Source: Ga0074130 sp035492055
GTDB lineage: Bacteria; Pseudomonadota; Gammaproteobacteria; Burkholderiales; Rhodocyclaceae
Assembly (NCBI GenBank): GCA_035492055.1
Contig: DATJJR010000100.1
Location: 1-46,056, forward strand
DNA: 46,056 nucleotides
Direction of reading: 5' to 3'
The position numbers and the translations under genes were made by a program. Position 1 is the first letter of the stretch; each line of letters opens with the position of its first letter. Shown here piece by piece: positions 9,141-20,371 of the stretch. The notes beneath the pieces were generated by a model. It was given only the letters and a program-made list of their open reading frames with translations, made no database searches and had not been told where the DNA came from.

Positions 9141-9215
9141 ACCGCCCTGCAAGTTGTGCTGATTAACTCGGCGGTCCGTATGCACACCCGGCAAGCCGGA
9201 TGCGTTACAGGCGAT

Positions 9216-9244
9216 AATGTAGCGCTTTCGGCCGCTGGCCTCAA
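9216..9244 (-). promoter_or_regulatory. Predicted sigma-70 promoter of metK
   Basis: On the minus strand, TTGAGG (9239-9244) and TACATT (9216-9221) are separated by exactly 17 bases. Transcription would begin near 9209 and yield a leader of about 170 bases before metK. Confidence 0.5.
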
Positions 9245-9272
9245 CCCTGCCGCATATACGACGCACCCAGCG

Positions 9273-10118
9273 ATGTTCCTTCTCTTCCGCACTCTCAACC
9301 TGCTGCCTTTGTGGGCGTTGCATACGCTCGGTTCTTTCCTGGGCTGGATTACCTGGCTCGCCTCGCCGACCTACCGTCGTCGCATGGACGCCTATCTCGC
9401 GCAAGCCGGGTTAAGTCAATATCGTAATGAAGCCATCGCGGCGGCCGGCAAGATGGTGTTCGAATTGCCCAAAATTTGGTTGCGTCCACAGGCCGAACTG
9501 GTCGCACGCATCGCCAAGCTCAGCGGCTGGGAACACGTCGAAGCGGCATGGGCATCCGGTAGTTCCATCCTGTATCTCACGCCGCATCTCGGTTGCTTCG
9601 AGATCACCGCGCAATACATCGCCGCACATCGTCCCATCACGGTGCTCTATCGTGCGCCGCGCAAGGCTTGGCTGCAGCCGCTCTACGAAGCCGGCCGCAC
9701 TGCGAATCTCAAGATTGCCGCCGCCGACATGTCAGGCGTACGCGCATTGCTCAAGGCGTTGCGTTCCGGCGAAGCCGTCGGCATGCTGCCCGATCAGGTA
9801 CCGGGTAACGGCGAGGGCGTCTGGGCACCCTTTTTCGGTCGTCCCGCTTATTCAATGACATTGGCCGCACGCATGGCCGATACCGGCGCAACGGTGCTGC
9901 TGACTTATGCAGAGCGCTTGCCGCACGGCGGCGGCTACCATCTGCGCTTCATGCCTTTGTCCGCACCGCTAATCGGCTCTACCGAAGAAAAAGTGACGCA
10001 ACTCAACAGCGAAATCGAACGCCTCGTGCGTCAATGCCCAGGTCAATATCTGTGGAGCTACAACCGCTACAAACGACCGAAAGGCGCGCCACCGCCACCC
10101 GAGGAAGTGCAATCGTGA
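9273..10118 (+). CDS. LpxL/HtrB-family lipid A acyltransferase (first of two)
   Basis: Inner-membrane enzyme of the lysophospholipid acyltransferase family that adds a secondary acyl chain to lipid A precursors. The 281-residue protein begins with a hydrophobic anchor (FLLFRTLNLLPLWAL) and has the catalytic H-x4-E motif at His105-Glu110 (PHLGCFE), followed by YRAPRK and the late motif LPDQVPGNG. The frame is open for 39 further codons upstream, but these do not resemble the family; ATG 9273 gives the usual length. Its stop overlaps the GTG of a second family member (GTGA), so the two are translated together. Which acyl position each one fills cannot be told from sequence. Confidence 0.9.
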   Translation: MFLLFRTLNLLPLWALHTLGSFLGWITWLASPTYRRRMDAYLAQAGLSQYRNEAIAAAGKMVFELPKIWLRPQAELVARIAKLSGWEHVEAAWASGSSILYLTPHLGCFEITAQYIAAHRPITVLYRAPRKAWLQPLYEAGRTANLKIAAADMSGVRALLKALRSGEAVGMLPDQVPGNGEGVWAPFFGRPAYSMTLAARMADTGATVLLTYAERLPHGGGYHLRFMPLSAPLIGSTEEKVTQLNSEIERLVRQCPGQYLWSYNRYKRPKGAPPPPEEVQS

Positions 10119-10993
10119 CACGACTCGGCATCTTCATTCTCTGGCTGCTGCATTGGCTGCCCTTGCCTGTCTTGGCCGCCATCGGCCGCGGCTTGGGACG
10201 CATGCTGCCGCTGGTTGTGCCCAAGCGACGCCGCGTCGTCCGCACCAATTTGCGCCTGTGCTTCCCGAACATGAGCGAAGCCGAACGCGATGCCCTGATG
10301 CGCGAACACTTCGCCCTGCTCGGTCGCAGCTTGCTCGAACGCAATCTGTTGTGGTGGGCTTCAGAGGAACGTGTGCGCCGCATCTCGCGGGTTGAAGGCA
10401 TCGAGAACATGTCGCCGCACGGTGAACGACGTGCACCCAAACCCATGATCCTGTTCGTGCCGCACTTCATCGGCCTCGACATCTGCGGCACCACACTGGC
10501 GTTGTTCATGGATTCGGTCAGCATGTATTCGCCGCAGAAGAACGCCGCCATCGATGCATTGCTTCACCACGGCCGCAGCCGCTTCGGCGACCAGCATCTG
10601 CTTACACGCCAGGACGGCATCCGCGGCACGGTCAAGGCCCTGCGTGAGGGGCGTCCTTTCTTCTATCTGCCCGACATGGATTACGGTCCACGCGATGCGG
10701 CATTCGTGCCCTTTTTCGGCGTGCAAGCGGCCACCATCACCGGCATGTCGAGACTGGCCACGCTCACCGGCGCCAGCATCCACACCTGCATCACGGAAAT
10801 CCTGCCGGGCGGACAAGGCTATCTCACACGCGTCGGCCCGGCCTGGGAGCATTTCCCCACTGACAATGCGGTTGCCGATACAACGCGAATGAACGCAATC
10901 ATCGAACGCGAAATTCTCAAAATTCCTGCGCAGTATTACTGGGTGCACAAGCGCTTCAAAACCCGCCCGGAAGGCGAAGCCAGCTTTTACTAA
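10115..10993 (+). CDS. LpxL/HtrB-family lipid A acyltransferase (second of two)
   Basis: A 292-residue paralogue of the preceding gene, also a membrane-anchored lipid A late acyltransferase. It has an N-terminal hydrophobic helix, the H-x4-D motif at His117-Asp122 (PHFIGLD), and YLPDMDYGPRD in the region that matches LPDQ in its neighbour. The start is GTG 10115, after GAGGAAG, and overlaps the previous stop codon by four bases; a longer reading would lie inside the upstream gene. Paired LpxL-type genes beside metK and dapF are a common betaproteobacterial arrangement. The two proteins are clearly diverged from each other, which suggests different acyl positions or chain preferences rather than a recent duplication. 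Confidence 0.9.
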   Translation: MTRLGIFILWLLHWLPLPVLAAIGRGLGRMLPLVVPKRRRVVRTNLRLCFPNMSEAERDALMREHFALLGRSLLERNLLWWASEERVRRISRVEGIENMSPHGERRAPKPMILFVPHFIGLDICGTTLALFMDSVSMYSPQKNAAIDALLHHGRSRFGDQHLLTRQDGIRGTVKALREGRPFFYLPDMDYGPRDAAFVPFFGVQAATITGMSRLATLTGASIHTCITEILPGGQGYLTRVGPAWEHFPTDNAVADTTRMNAIIEREILKIPAQYYWVHKRFKTRPEGEASFY

Positions 10994-11051
10994 GCAAAAC
11001 GCCTGCTCTTGCCCCTTTTCGACGCACCACAGCGGAGTAGCATTTCCAGTC

Positions 11052-11894
11052 ATGAAACTCACGTTTTCCAAGATGCAAGGCCTCGGCAACGACTTCGTCG
11101 TGCTGGATGCCGTACGTCAACCGCTTCTCGCCCAGCTCACGCCGGCACAAGCGCGGTTTCTCGCCGACCGCCACTTCGGCGTAGGTTGCGATCAAATCCT
11201 TATCGTTCAGCGACCGACGCGGCCGGACGTGGATTTTCGCTACCGCATCTTCAACGCCGATGGCGGCGAAGTTGAGCAATGCGGCAACGGCGCACGTTGT
11301 TTCGTACGTTTCGTGCATGACCAACAACTCACCGACAAACGCAAGGTACAAGTCGAAACGCAATGCGGCCTGATCAGCCTGGCATTGGAAGAAAATGATG
11401 AAGTTACCGTGGACATGGGTGTGCCACGTTGCGAACCTGCCGACCTGCCGTTCGTCAGCGACACGAACGCCATCGTCCAGCCACTCGACGTCAACGGCAA
11501 GAACGTCGATATCAGCATCGTCTCGATGGGCAATCCGCATGCGGTACAGGTTGTGCAAGACACCGAAGCATTTCCGGTGCATATCGACGGCCCAGTCATC
11601 GAAGCGCATCCACGCTTTCCCAAGCGCGTCAACGCCGGCTTCATGCAAGTCGACGACCGTCATGCCATTCACCTACGCGTCTACGAACGTGGTGCGGGCG
11701 AAACCCTGGCCTGCGGTACAGGTGCGTGTGCGGCCGTCGTTGCCGGCATTCGCCGTGGCTTGCTTGATTCGCCGGTGCGCGTCACCACGCACGGCGGCGA
11801 TCTGTCCATCGCCTGGGGCGGCGACGGTACACCGGTCATGATGACCGGCCCCGCCGTCACCGTGTTCACCGGCACCATCGTCATTCCCGATTAA
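11052..11894 (+). CDS. dapF: Diaminopimelate epimerase
   Basis: Interconverts LL- and meso-diaminopimelate for lysine and peptidoglycan synthesis in the cytosol, without a cofactor. The 280-residue protein holds the two catalytic cysteines in their usual settings: Cys77 in EQCGNGARC and Cys221 in ETLACGTGAC. The N-terminal motif MQGLGNDFVVLD is also typical. It lies 58 bases after the lpxL pair and is followed closely by DUF484 and xerC genes, so it may be in one long transcript with them. Confidence 0.97.
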   Translation: MKLTFSKMQGLGNDFVVLDAVRQPLLAQLTPAQARFLADRHFGVGCDQILIVQRPTRPDVDFRYRIFNADGGEVEQCGNGARCFVRFVHDQQLTDKRKVQVETQCGLISLALEENDEVTVDMGVPRCEPADLPFVSDTNAIVQPLDVNGKNVDISIVSMGNPHAVQVVQDTEAFPVHIDGPVIEAHPRFPKRVNAGFMQVDDRHAIHLRVYERGAGETLACGTGACAAVVAGIRRGLLDSPVRVTTHGGDLSIAWGGDGTPVMMTGPAVTVFTGTIVIPD

Positions 11895-11933
11895 AACTGC
11901 AATCTAAACGAAAACGAATCGAAAACGAACGCC

Positions 11934-12608
11934 ATGACTACACAACTTGACGTCAGCGAAATCGCCCGCTACCTGCAAACTCATCCGGAATTCTTCGAGC
12001 AGCACGCCGAGATGCTCGCGCACATCCATATTCCCAGCCCGCACGGCGGCAAGGCGATCTCGATCACCGAGCGCCAGATCGGCATCCTGCGCGACAAGGC
12101 ACGCCAGCTCGAAGGCAAGATGTCCGAACTGATCGGCTTCGGCGAAGAGAACGACATCATTTCCGAGAAAGTGCATCGCCTCTGCGTGTCGCTGCTCGGC
12201 GAACGCGATCTTACTGGCGTCGTCGCCGCACTCTACGATCATCTGGTCAACCACTTCGCCGTGCCGCATGTAAAGGTGAAGCTCTGGGGCGTGGGCAATG
12301 GCACCAGCACCGAATTCGCCGACGTGACCGACACCCTCAAGGCCCAGGTCGGCGCCATGCGTCATCCGTTCTGCGGCTCGATCGCCGGTCAGGAAGTATC
12401 GGCATGGTTCGACGAGCACGTGCGTTCTGTTGCTCAAGTGCCACTCCGCGAACCTGGCCTCGACGGCAATACGCATGAAGGCGCCTGTTTCGGCGTACTC
12501 GTGTTCGCTTCCGAAGACGTGCGTCGGTTCTATCCGGACATGGGGACGCTCTACCTTGAACGCATCGGCGACATGGCCGCTGCCGCATTGCTTCGCGTCG
12601 TGGCGTAA
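11934..12608 (+). CDS. DUF484 family protein
   Basis: A 224-residue protein of the DUF484 family, which has a GAF-like fold and no established function. The N-terminal part (IARYLQTHPEFFEQHAEMLAHIHIPSPHGGKAISITERQ) is the family hallmark; it is encoded at about 11952-12072. DUF484 genes very often sit immediately before xerC, as here (four bases apart), which hints at a link with chromosome-dimer resolution, but this remains untested. There is no clear ribosome binding site; instead the 40-base gap after dapF contains the ten-base sequence CGAAAACGAA twice in tandem (11909-11918 and 11920-11929). Confidence 0.88.
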   Translation: MTTQLDVSEIARYLQTHPEFFEQHAEMLAHIHIPSPHGGKAISITERQIGILRDKARQLEGKMSELIGFGEENDIISEKVHRLCVSLLGERDLTGVVAALYDHLVNHFAVPHVKVKLWGVGNGTSTEFADVTDTLKAQVGAMRHPFCGSIAGQEVSAWFDEHVRSVAQVPLREPGLDGNTHEGACFGVLVFASEDVRRFYPDMGTLYLERIGDMAAAALLRVVA

Positions 12609-12612
12609 AACC

Positions 12613-13503
12613 ATGCAGCCGAGCAGCGTCGATACCTTCCTCGCCGAGCTCGAACATCAGCGACAGGCCAGTCCGCACACGCTGAAAGCCTATGGTCGCG
12701 ATCTGCGGCATTTGCTTGAATTTGCCGCGGGCACGAACACGGCGCCGGAACAGATCGCGCCGCCGCAACTGAAACGTCTGCTGATGAAACTGCATGGCGC
12801 CGGCCTGTCGCCGCGCGCCATTGCCCGAATGTTGTCTGCCTGGCGCACCTATTATCGCTGGCTCGCCAAGCGTGGCGGAATCGAACGCAATCCCTGCGAT
12901 GGATTGCACGCACCAAAGCAGCCAAAAACATTACCCAAGGCCATCAGTACCGACCAGCTCACTGCGTTGCTCGATGCCGTACCGGAAGATGAGCTGGAGC
13001 GCCGCGACCATGCCATGGCTGAACTGTTCTACTCATCCGGCCTGCGCTTATCCGAGTTGGCGAGTCTAGACCTGAATTTCCATCTCGACCTCGTCGAGAA
13101 CGAAGTCACCGTACGCGGCAAGCGCAACAAGACGCGCACCGTTCCTGTCGGCGATAAAGCAAAGCAAGCTTTGCACGCCTGGATCGAGGAACGTGCGCAC
13201 ATCGCCAAACCCGACGAAACCGCGCTCTTCGTCAATCGGACGGGCACGCGTCTGTCGGTCAGCACCATCGAGCGCCGCATCGGGCGCTGGGCGCAAAAGC
13301 ACGGACTCGGCATGCACGTGCATCCGCACATGCTGCGCCACTCCTTCGCTTCGCATCTGCTGCAATCCTCGGGTGACCTGCGCGCCGTGCAGGAGCTGCT
13401 TGGCCACGGCAACATCGGCACCACACAGATTTACACGCATCTCGACTTCCAGCATCTCGCCAAGGTTTACGACCAGGCACATCCGCGGGCGCGCAAGAAA
13501 TGA
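12613..13503 (+). CDS. xerC: Tyrosine recombinase XerC
   Basis: Site-specific recombinase that, with XerD, resolves chromosome dimers at dif. The 296-residue protein has an N-terminal SAM-like DNA-binding domain (about 1-95) and a catalytic domain with all expected residues: Arg145 (SSGLRLSEL), Lys170 (RGKRNKTR), His239 and Arg242 (HPHMLRH), His265 (LGHGNIGTT) and nucleophile Tyr274 (IYTH). The ATG at 12613 is chosen because earlier codons in this frame lie inside the DUF484 gene. Its end overlaps the start of the ligase gene (ATGA). XerC rather than XerD is favoured by the DUF484 neighbour and the length. Confidence 0.95.
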   Translation: MQPSSVDTFLAELEHQRQASPHTLKAYGRDLRHLLEFAAGTNTAPEQIAPPQLKRLLMKLHGAGLSPRAIARMLSAWRTYYRWLAKRGGIERNPCDGLHAPKQPKTLPKAISTDQLTALLDAVPEDELERRDHAMAELFYSSGLRLSELASLDLNFHLDLVENEVTVRGKRNKTRTVPVGDKAKQALHAWIEERAHIAKPDETALFVNRTGTRLSVSTIERRIGRWAQKHGLGMHVHPHMLRHSFASHLLQSSGDLRAVQELLGHGNIGTTQIYTHLDFQHLAKVYDQAHPRARKK

Positions 13504-14384
13504 GACTGCTCGCCCGCATCGTATTCGGTGCAACGCTGATTTCATCTCTATCCACGTTTCCCCTGTTTTCCTTTGCTGCCGAGGCCGCGGCACCAGTCAT
13601 GCTGGCCAATGTTTATCGCGGCCACATTGATCTGTCTGGTTATTGGGTCAGTGAAAAATACGACGGCGTACGCGGCTATTGGAACGGTGAACAGCTGCTG
13701 ACACGCGGTGGCGAACGCATCGCAGCGCCGGCATGGTTTACGCAAGGGCTGCCGCAAACCGCGCTTGATGGTGAATTGTGGGGCGGGCGCGGGCGCTTTC
13801 AGGAAACCGTCGCCACGGTTCGCCAGCAAACGCCAGACGACACGGCATGGCGTCGCATTCGCTTCATGGTGTTTGATTTGCCGGATACGTCGGGCACATT
13901 CGACGAACGCCTGAACACCCTGCGGATCTTGATTCCCTCGCTCGACATGCCGTGGATCCAGGTCGTCGAGCAACGCAAGATCGCCGATCACAAGGCGCTG
14001 GATGCCTTGTTGCGCAAAACCGTACAGGCCGGCGGCGAAGGTTTGATGCTGCATCGCGGCGCGTCCCTTTATCGTGCCGAACGCAACGACGACCTACTCA
14101 AGCTCAAACCGTACGACGACGCCGAAGCCAAAGTAATCGGTTATCAGCCGGGTAAAGGCAAATATGCGGGACGCGTAGGCGCTTTGCTCGTAGAAACGCC
14201 CGATGGCAAACGTTTCAAGCTCGGCACGGGCCTCAATGATGGACAAAGAGCTTCGCCACCACCGCTTGGCGCTTGGGTGACTTATCGTTTCATTGGTTTC
14301 AACAATAGCGGCATTCCGCGCTTCGCCACATTCCTGCGCGTGCGCGCAGACATGAACCCCACACCTGTCGCACAGGCACTATGA
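13500..14384 (+). CDS. Secreted ATP-dependent DNA ligase, LigE type
   Basis: A minimal ATP-dependent DNA ligase of the bacterial LigE class. The 294-residue protein begins with a clear signal peptide (positively charged start, hydrophobic stretch to about residue 25, then AAEAAA), so it is expected in the periplasm. The adenylation domain has motif I KYDG with nucleophile Lys53, FMVFDLPD (motif III region), EGLMLHR (motif IV) and LLKLKPYDDAEAKVIGY (motif V), followed by a small OB domain ending in RFATFLRVR. There is no extra DNA-binding domain. Its start overlaps the xerC stop. In the family a role in repairing DNA outside the cytoplasm, for example during uptake or in biofilms, has been suggested. 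Confidence 0.88.
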   Translation: MRLLARIVFGATLISSLSTFPLFSFAAEAAAPVMLANVYRGHIDLSGYWVSEKYDGVRGYWNGEQLLTRGGERIAAPAWFTQGLPQTALDGELWGGRGRFQETVATVRQQTPDDTAWRRIRFMVFDLPDTSGTFDERLNTLRILIPSLDMPWIQVVEQRKIADHKALDALLRKTVQAGGEGLMLHRGASLYRAERNDDLLKLKPYDDAEAKVIGYQPGKGKYAGRVGALLVETPDGKRFKLGTGLNDGQRASPPPLGAWVTYRFIGFNNSGIPRFATFLRVRADMNPTPVAQAL

Positions 14385-14413
14385 TGAAGGCATGAATCCC
14401 TCGGGAGGATGCC

Positions 14414-17227
<2,814 letters not shown>

Positions 17228-17232
17228 TAGCA

Positions 17233-17259
17233 AAAAGGGCCGGCGATGCCGACCCTTTT
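17233..17259. terminator. Bidirectional terminator between putA and nadA
   Basis: Stem AAAAGGG-CGGC with one C/A mismatch and a GAT loop, ending in CCCTTTT. It serves both convergent genes. Confidence 0.85.
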
Positions 17260-17284
17260 ATATTTGCATTCCACAGGGAAAAAC

Positions 17285-18382
17285 TTAACTGATCGCCAGC
17301 ATCCGCTCCAGCGCGATCTTTGCCAATTTCGCCTCGTGCGCCGGCACCTTGATCTGGTTGACGACATTGCCTTCGACAAGATTCTCCAGCGTCCACGCCA
17401 GATGCTGCGGATCGATGCGTTGCATGGTCGAGCACATGCACACGGTCGGCGCCATGAACTGAACGACCTTGCCTTCGTGCTTCACTTCCTCGGCCAGACG
17501 ATTGACGAGATTGAGTTCGGTGCCGACCAGCCATTTCGTGTTTGGCGCGGCTTCCTTGACGTGCTTGATGATGTACTCGGTCGAACCGACGTAATCCGAC
17601 TGCTTGCACACTTCGAATGCCGATTCCGGATGCGAGATGACAAAGCCACCCGGATTCTGGTTACGCCATTTCAGGATGTGGCCCGGCTGGAACATCTGGT
17701 GCACCGAACAATGCCCCTTCCACAACAGAATCTTCGCCTTGCGGATTTGCTCCGGCGTCAGGCCGCCCATTTCCTGATCGGGATCCCAGACCTGCATGTC
17801 CTCAAGCGCAATGCCCATCTGGTGACCACTCCAGCGGCCAAGATGCTGGTCAGGGAAGAACAGCACCTTTTCGCGGCGCTCCATTGCCCACGTCAGGATG
17901 GTCTTGGCGTTGGTCGACGTGCACACGATGCCGCCGTGATCACCGCAGAAGGCTTTCAGATCGGCGGCGGAATTGATGTAGGTGATCGGTGTGATCGTTT
18001 CATCAGGATTCAGCACTTCGCCCAACTCGCGCCAGCAACGCTCCACCTTGGCGAGATTCGCCATGTCAGCCATGGAACAACCGGCAGCCAGATCTGGCAG
18101 GATCGCGATCTGGTTGTCCGGCGTCATGATGTCGGCAACCTCAGCCATGAAATGCACGCCGCAAAAGACGATGTACTCGGCGCTGGTTTCACCAGCAAGG
18201 CGTGAAAGCTTCAGGGAGTCACCCGTCAGGTCGGCATGCTGGTAAACGTCAGCGCGCTGGTAGTGGTGGCAGAGCAGCACGGCCTTGCTGCCGAGCTTGG
18301 CGCGCGCGGCACGAATGCGCGCTTGCGCGTCTTCATCCGCGAGCGTGTTGAAGCGATCAAAATTGATGGTGGCGGTTTGCAT
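17285..18382 (-). CDS. nadA: Quinolinate synthase
   Basis: Condenses iminoaspartate with dihydroxyacetone phosphate to quinolinate, the first pyridine in de novo NAD synthesis. It uses an oxygen-sensitive 4Fe-4S cluster in the cytosol. The 365-residue protein has family blocks CHHYQRADVYQ, FCGVHFMAEVADIM, GCSMADMA, GHCSVHQMF and VCMCSTMQRI; Cys102, Cys225 and Cys315 or Cys317 are the likely cluster ligands by comparison with the E. coli arrangement. It is a single-gene unit here, with no nadB or nadC beside it. Confidence 0.96.
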   Translation of the reverse strand: MQTATINFDRFNTLADEDAQARIRAARAKLGSKAVLLCHHYQRADVYQHADLTGDSLKLSRLAGETSAEYIVFCGVHFMAEVADIMTPDNQIAILPDLAAGCSMADMANLAKVERCWRELGEVLNPDETITPITYINSAADLKAFCGDHGGIVCTSTNAKTILTWAMERREKVLFFPDQHLGRWSGHQMGIALEDMQVWDPDQEMGGLTPEQIRKAKILLWKGHCSVHQMFQPGHILKWRNQNPGGFVISHPESAFEVCKQSDYVGSTEYIIKHVKEAAPNTKWLVGTELNLVNRLAEEVKHEGKVVQFMAPTVCMCSTMQRIDPQHLAWTLENLVEGNVVNQIKVPAHEAKLAKIALERMLAIS

Positions 18383-18523
18383 TTGATTCAGTGAGGTTCA
18401 AAAGCCAAGCTCAAGTGCGACATTTTACTCCCGCCCCGGACGCTGGCGTCACAACGCCAAGATGGTGCGTCGTGATCGCCTCATTCATGAAAGGGATGAT
18501 GAAGAGATGCAACGTGCGGAAAA

Positions 18524-18988
18524 TCAGCCTTGCCCCCAGGGCAAGCCTGCAACGCGCCAGCCGTTGACAGTATTGCGGTGATTGTTCTCATCCTTGTCTC
18601 CCTCGAAACCGCCAAGCACGTTATAACTGTGAGCATAACCGGCTTCTTTGGCGGCAACGGATGCAGCGTTGGAACGAACGCCGCTGCGGCACATGAAAAA
18701 TACCGGCGCATCGGCTGGCACCGATTGCTGCAGCTGCGCGATGAAATCCGGATTCGCGCGACCGCCAGGCCATGTATTCCATTCGATTTCGACAGCATTC
18801 GGCACGCGCCCGACCCATTGCCATTCGGCCTGTGTCCGCACATCAACAAGTCGCGCTTGTGGAATGCTTTGCAACAGCGCCCAAGCTTCCTGCGGCGTCA
18901 AGGCACCAGCGTAGGGCAAATTCATTTCACCGGCACGCGCTTTCGCACGCGCAAGAATCTGTTGTGTGTCCTCTTTTGTGTCATTCAT
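18524..18988 (-). CDS. Rhodanese-like domain protein
   Basis: A 154-residue single-domain rhodanese, expected to move sulfur as a cysteine persulfide. The active loop is CRSGVRS, preceded by the typical VDVRTQAEW and VPNAVEIEW segments. The frame extends to 19126, but the ATG at 18988 has an AGGAG site and yields the standard cytosolic form, whereas the extra N-terminus reads into the opposite CDF gene. Its physiological sulfur donor and acceptor are unknown. The end of the gene (18527-18545) contains a TTGCCC/GGGCAA hairpin within the coding sequence that could help terminate transcription. Confidence 0.87.
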   Translation of the reverse strand: MNDTKEDTQQILARAKARAGEMNLPYAGALTPQEAWALLQSIPQARLVDVRTQAEWQWVGRVPNAVEIEWNTWPGGRANPDFIAQLQQSVPADAPVFFMCRSGVRSNAASVAAKEAGYAHSYNVLGGFEGDKDENNHRNTVNGWRVAGLPWGQG

Positions 18989-19058
18989 GTCGCTCTCCTG
19001 AACAGCGTTGACCGGCAAGTATAGGCAAAGCCCATGCGCCGTTGTACGCTCGGCTTCC

Positions 19059-20219
19059 ATGAATCCTTCCACCACCGAACGTGCCGCTGCCGGCAGACGC
19101 GTCACCTGGGTCAGCATCGCCGTCAATGTTGTCCTCAGCGCCGCGCAAATCGCGATCGGCTTGCAGGCGCACGCACAGAGCCTTGTTGCCGACGGCTTTC
19201 ATTCATTGGCTGATCTGTTCGATGATTTCATCGTGCTCGCGGCCAATCGCTTCAGCCACGATCCGGCCGATGCAAATCATCCCTATGGACACCAGCGCAT
19301 TGAAACGCTGGCGTCACTGGCACTGGGCCTGACTTTGGTCGGCACCGGGCTCGGAATTCTCTATACCGCCATACAACGTCTGCAGCATCTCGACGCGCTG
19401 CCGCCACTGCATAGCATTGCCTTTTGGGTCGCGCTCGTCACACTCATTGCCAAGGAAGCACTGTTTCGCTACATGCTGCATGTCGGCGAGAAACATCGTT
19501 CGCCATTGCTGATCGCAAATGCCTGGCATGCACGCTCGGATGCAGCTTCGTCGCTGGTCGTCGCGCTCGGTATTGCCGGCGGCCTGTTCGGCTGGCGCCT
19601 CCTCGATCCAGTGGCTGCGCTCGTGGTCGGCCTGATGATCGTACGCACAGGCTGGCGTTTCAGTTGGGATGCCTTGTCCGAGCTGATCGACACCGGCATT
19701 TCCGAACTCGAACGCAGCGCCGTGCGCGCCACCATCCTTGCAACACCAGGTGTTGTTGCCTGCCCCACGTTGCGCAGCCGACGCATGGCACACGCAGTGC
19801 TGATCGACGCAACAGTACAGGTTGCTCCGCGCATCAGCGTTTCTGAAGGACACCAGATTGCCGAGACCGTACAGGATCACGTACTCGCCGCCCATGACGC
19901 CGTGATCGAGGTACTGGTACACGTCGCCGTGGAAACCGACGATCTCCGCACAATCACGCATCAACCAAGTCGCACCGAAGTGATCTCAGCATTACGTGCG
20001 GCGGGGGTTATCGATCTGGACGAAGAAACGCCGATGCTCCATTACCTTAATAGCGGGTTGGAGATCGAACTGACGCACGCGCCGGATCCTGGCTTGCCCA
20101 ATCCGGATGCACTGCTCGACACACTACGTGAGCGTTTTCCGGCAGCCGAACCGCCCATCGCCAAACTCGATATTCGCTTCACGTCAGACCTATCAGCCGT
20201 CATGCACCACGACGCGTAA
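19059..20219 (+). CDS. Cation diffusion facilitator family metal transporter
   Basis: A 386-residue CDF-type exporter, a proton-coupled antiporter moving divalent metals (Zn, Fe, Co, Mn or Cd) from cytosol to periplasm. Membrane helices begin near residue 16, and the first metal-site helix has DGFHSLADLFDD (Asp45, His48, Asp52). The loop HPYGHQRIE and the fifth-helix HARSDAASS motif are characteristic. A cytosolic C-terminal domain follows from about residue 205 and is longer than in the FieF type, reaching about 180 residues. ATG 19059 is chosen because it starts the homologous part; the frame runs 17 codons further up. Metal specificity cannot be assigned. Confidence 0.88.
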   Translation: MNPSTTERAAAGRRVTWVSIAVNVVLSAAQIAIGLQAHAQSLVADGFHSLADLFDDFIVLAANRFSHDPADANHPYGHQRIETLASLALGLTLVGTGLGILYTAIQRLQHLDALPPLHSIAFWVALVTLIAKEALFRYMLHVGEKHRSPLLIANAWHARSDAASSLVVALGIAGGLFGWRLLDPVAALVVGLMIVRTGWRFSWDALSELIDTGISELERSAVRATILATPGVVACPTLRSRRMAHAVLIDATVQVAPRISVSEGHQIAETVQDHVLAAHDAVIEVLVHVAVETDDLRTITHQPSRTEVISALRAAGVIDLDEETPMLHYLNSGLEIELTHAPDPGLPNPDALLDTLRERFPAAEPPIAKLDIRFTSDLSAVMHHDA

Positions 20220-20236
20220 GCAGTTATGCCCCAAAA

Positions 20237-20253
20237 CGCACAATCATGGTGCA
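20237..20253 (+). promoter_or_regulatory. NtrC binding site upstream of glnA
   Basis: This 17-base sequence matches the NtrC consensus TGCACY-N4-TGGTGCA at 11 of 13 fixed positions. A further half-site TGCACC lies at 20266-20271. The pair sits about 110 bases upstream of the sigma-54 promoter, the normal place for an NtrC enhancer. Confidence 0.75.
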
Positions 20254-20355
20254 TTTGATGTTTTGTGCACCAAACAAAGGCAGGACCAAGGGCTGACGAT
20301 CCCACATTCCCTTTGTGGCACAATAGCCCGCGCCGACGGAACCGTGAGTCAGTCG

Positions 20356-20371
20356 TGGCACACAACCTGCT
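20356..20371 (+). promoter_or_regulatory. Sigma-54 promoter of glnA
   Basis: TGGCAC at 20356-20361 and CTGCT at 20367-20371 place the GG (-24) and GC (-12) twelve bases apart, exactly as in the RpoN consensus. Transcription is expected near 20383, leaving a leader of about 90 bases before glnA. Confidence 0.8.

Noticed and set aside
11909..11929. Tandem ten-base repeat before the DUF484 gene
   Set aside because: Two short A-rich copies only; too small to call a functional element.
20316..20330. A second TGGCAC that might be another sigma-54 promoter
   Set aside because: GG and the next suitable GC are 13 bases apart, one too many; the site at 20356-20371 fits exactly.
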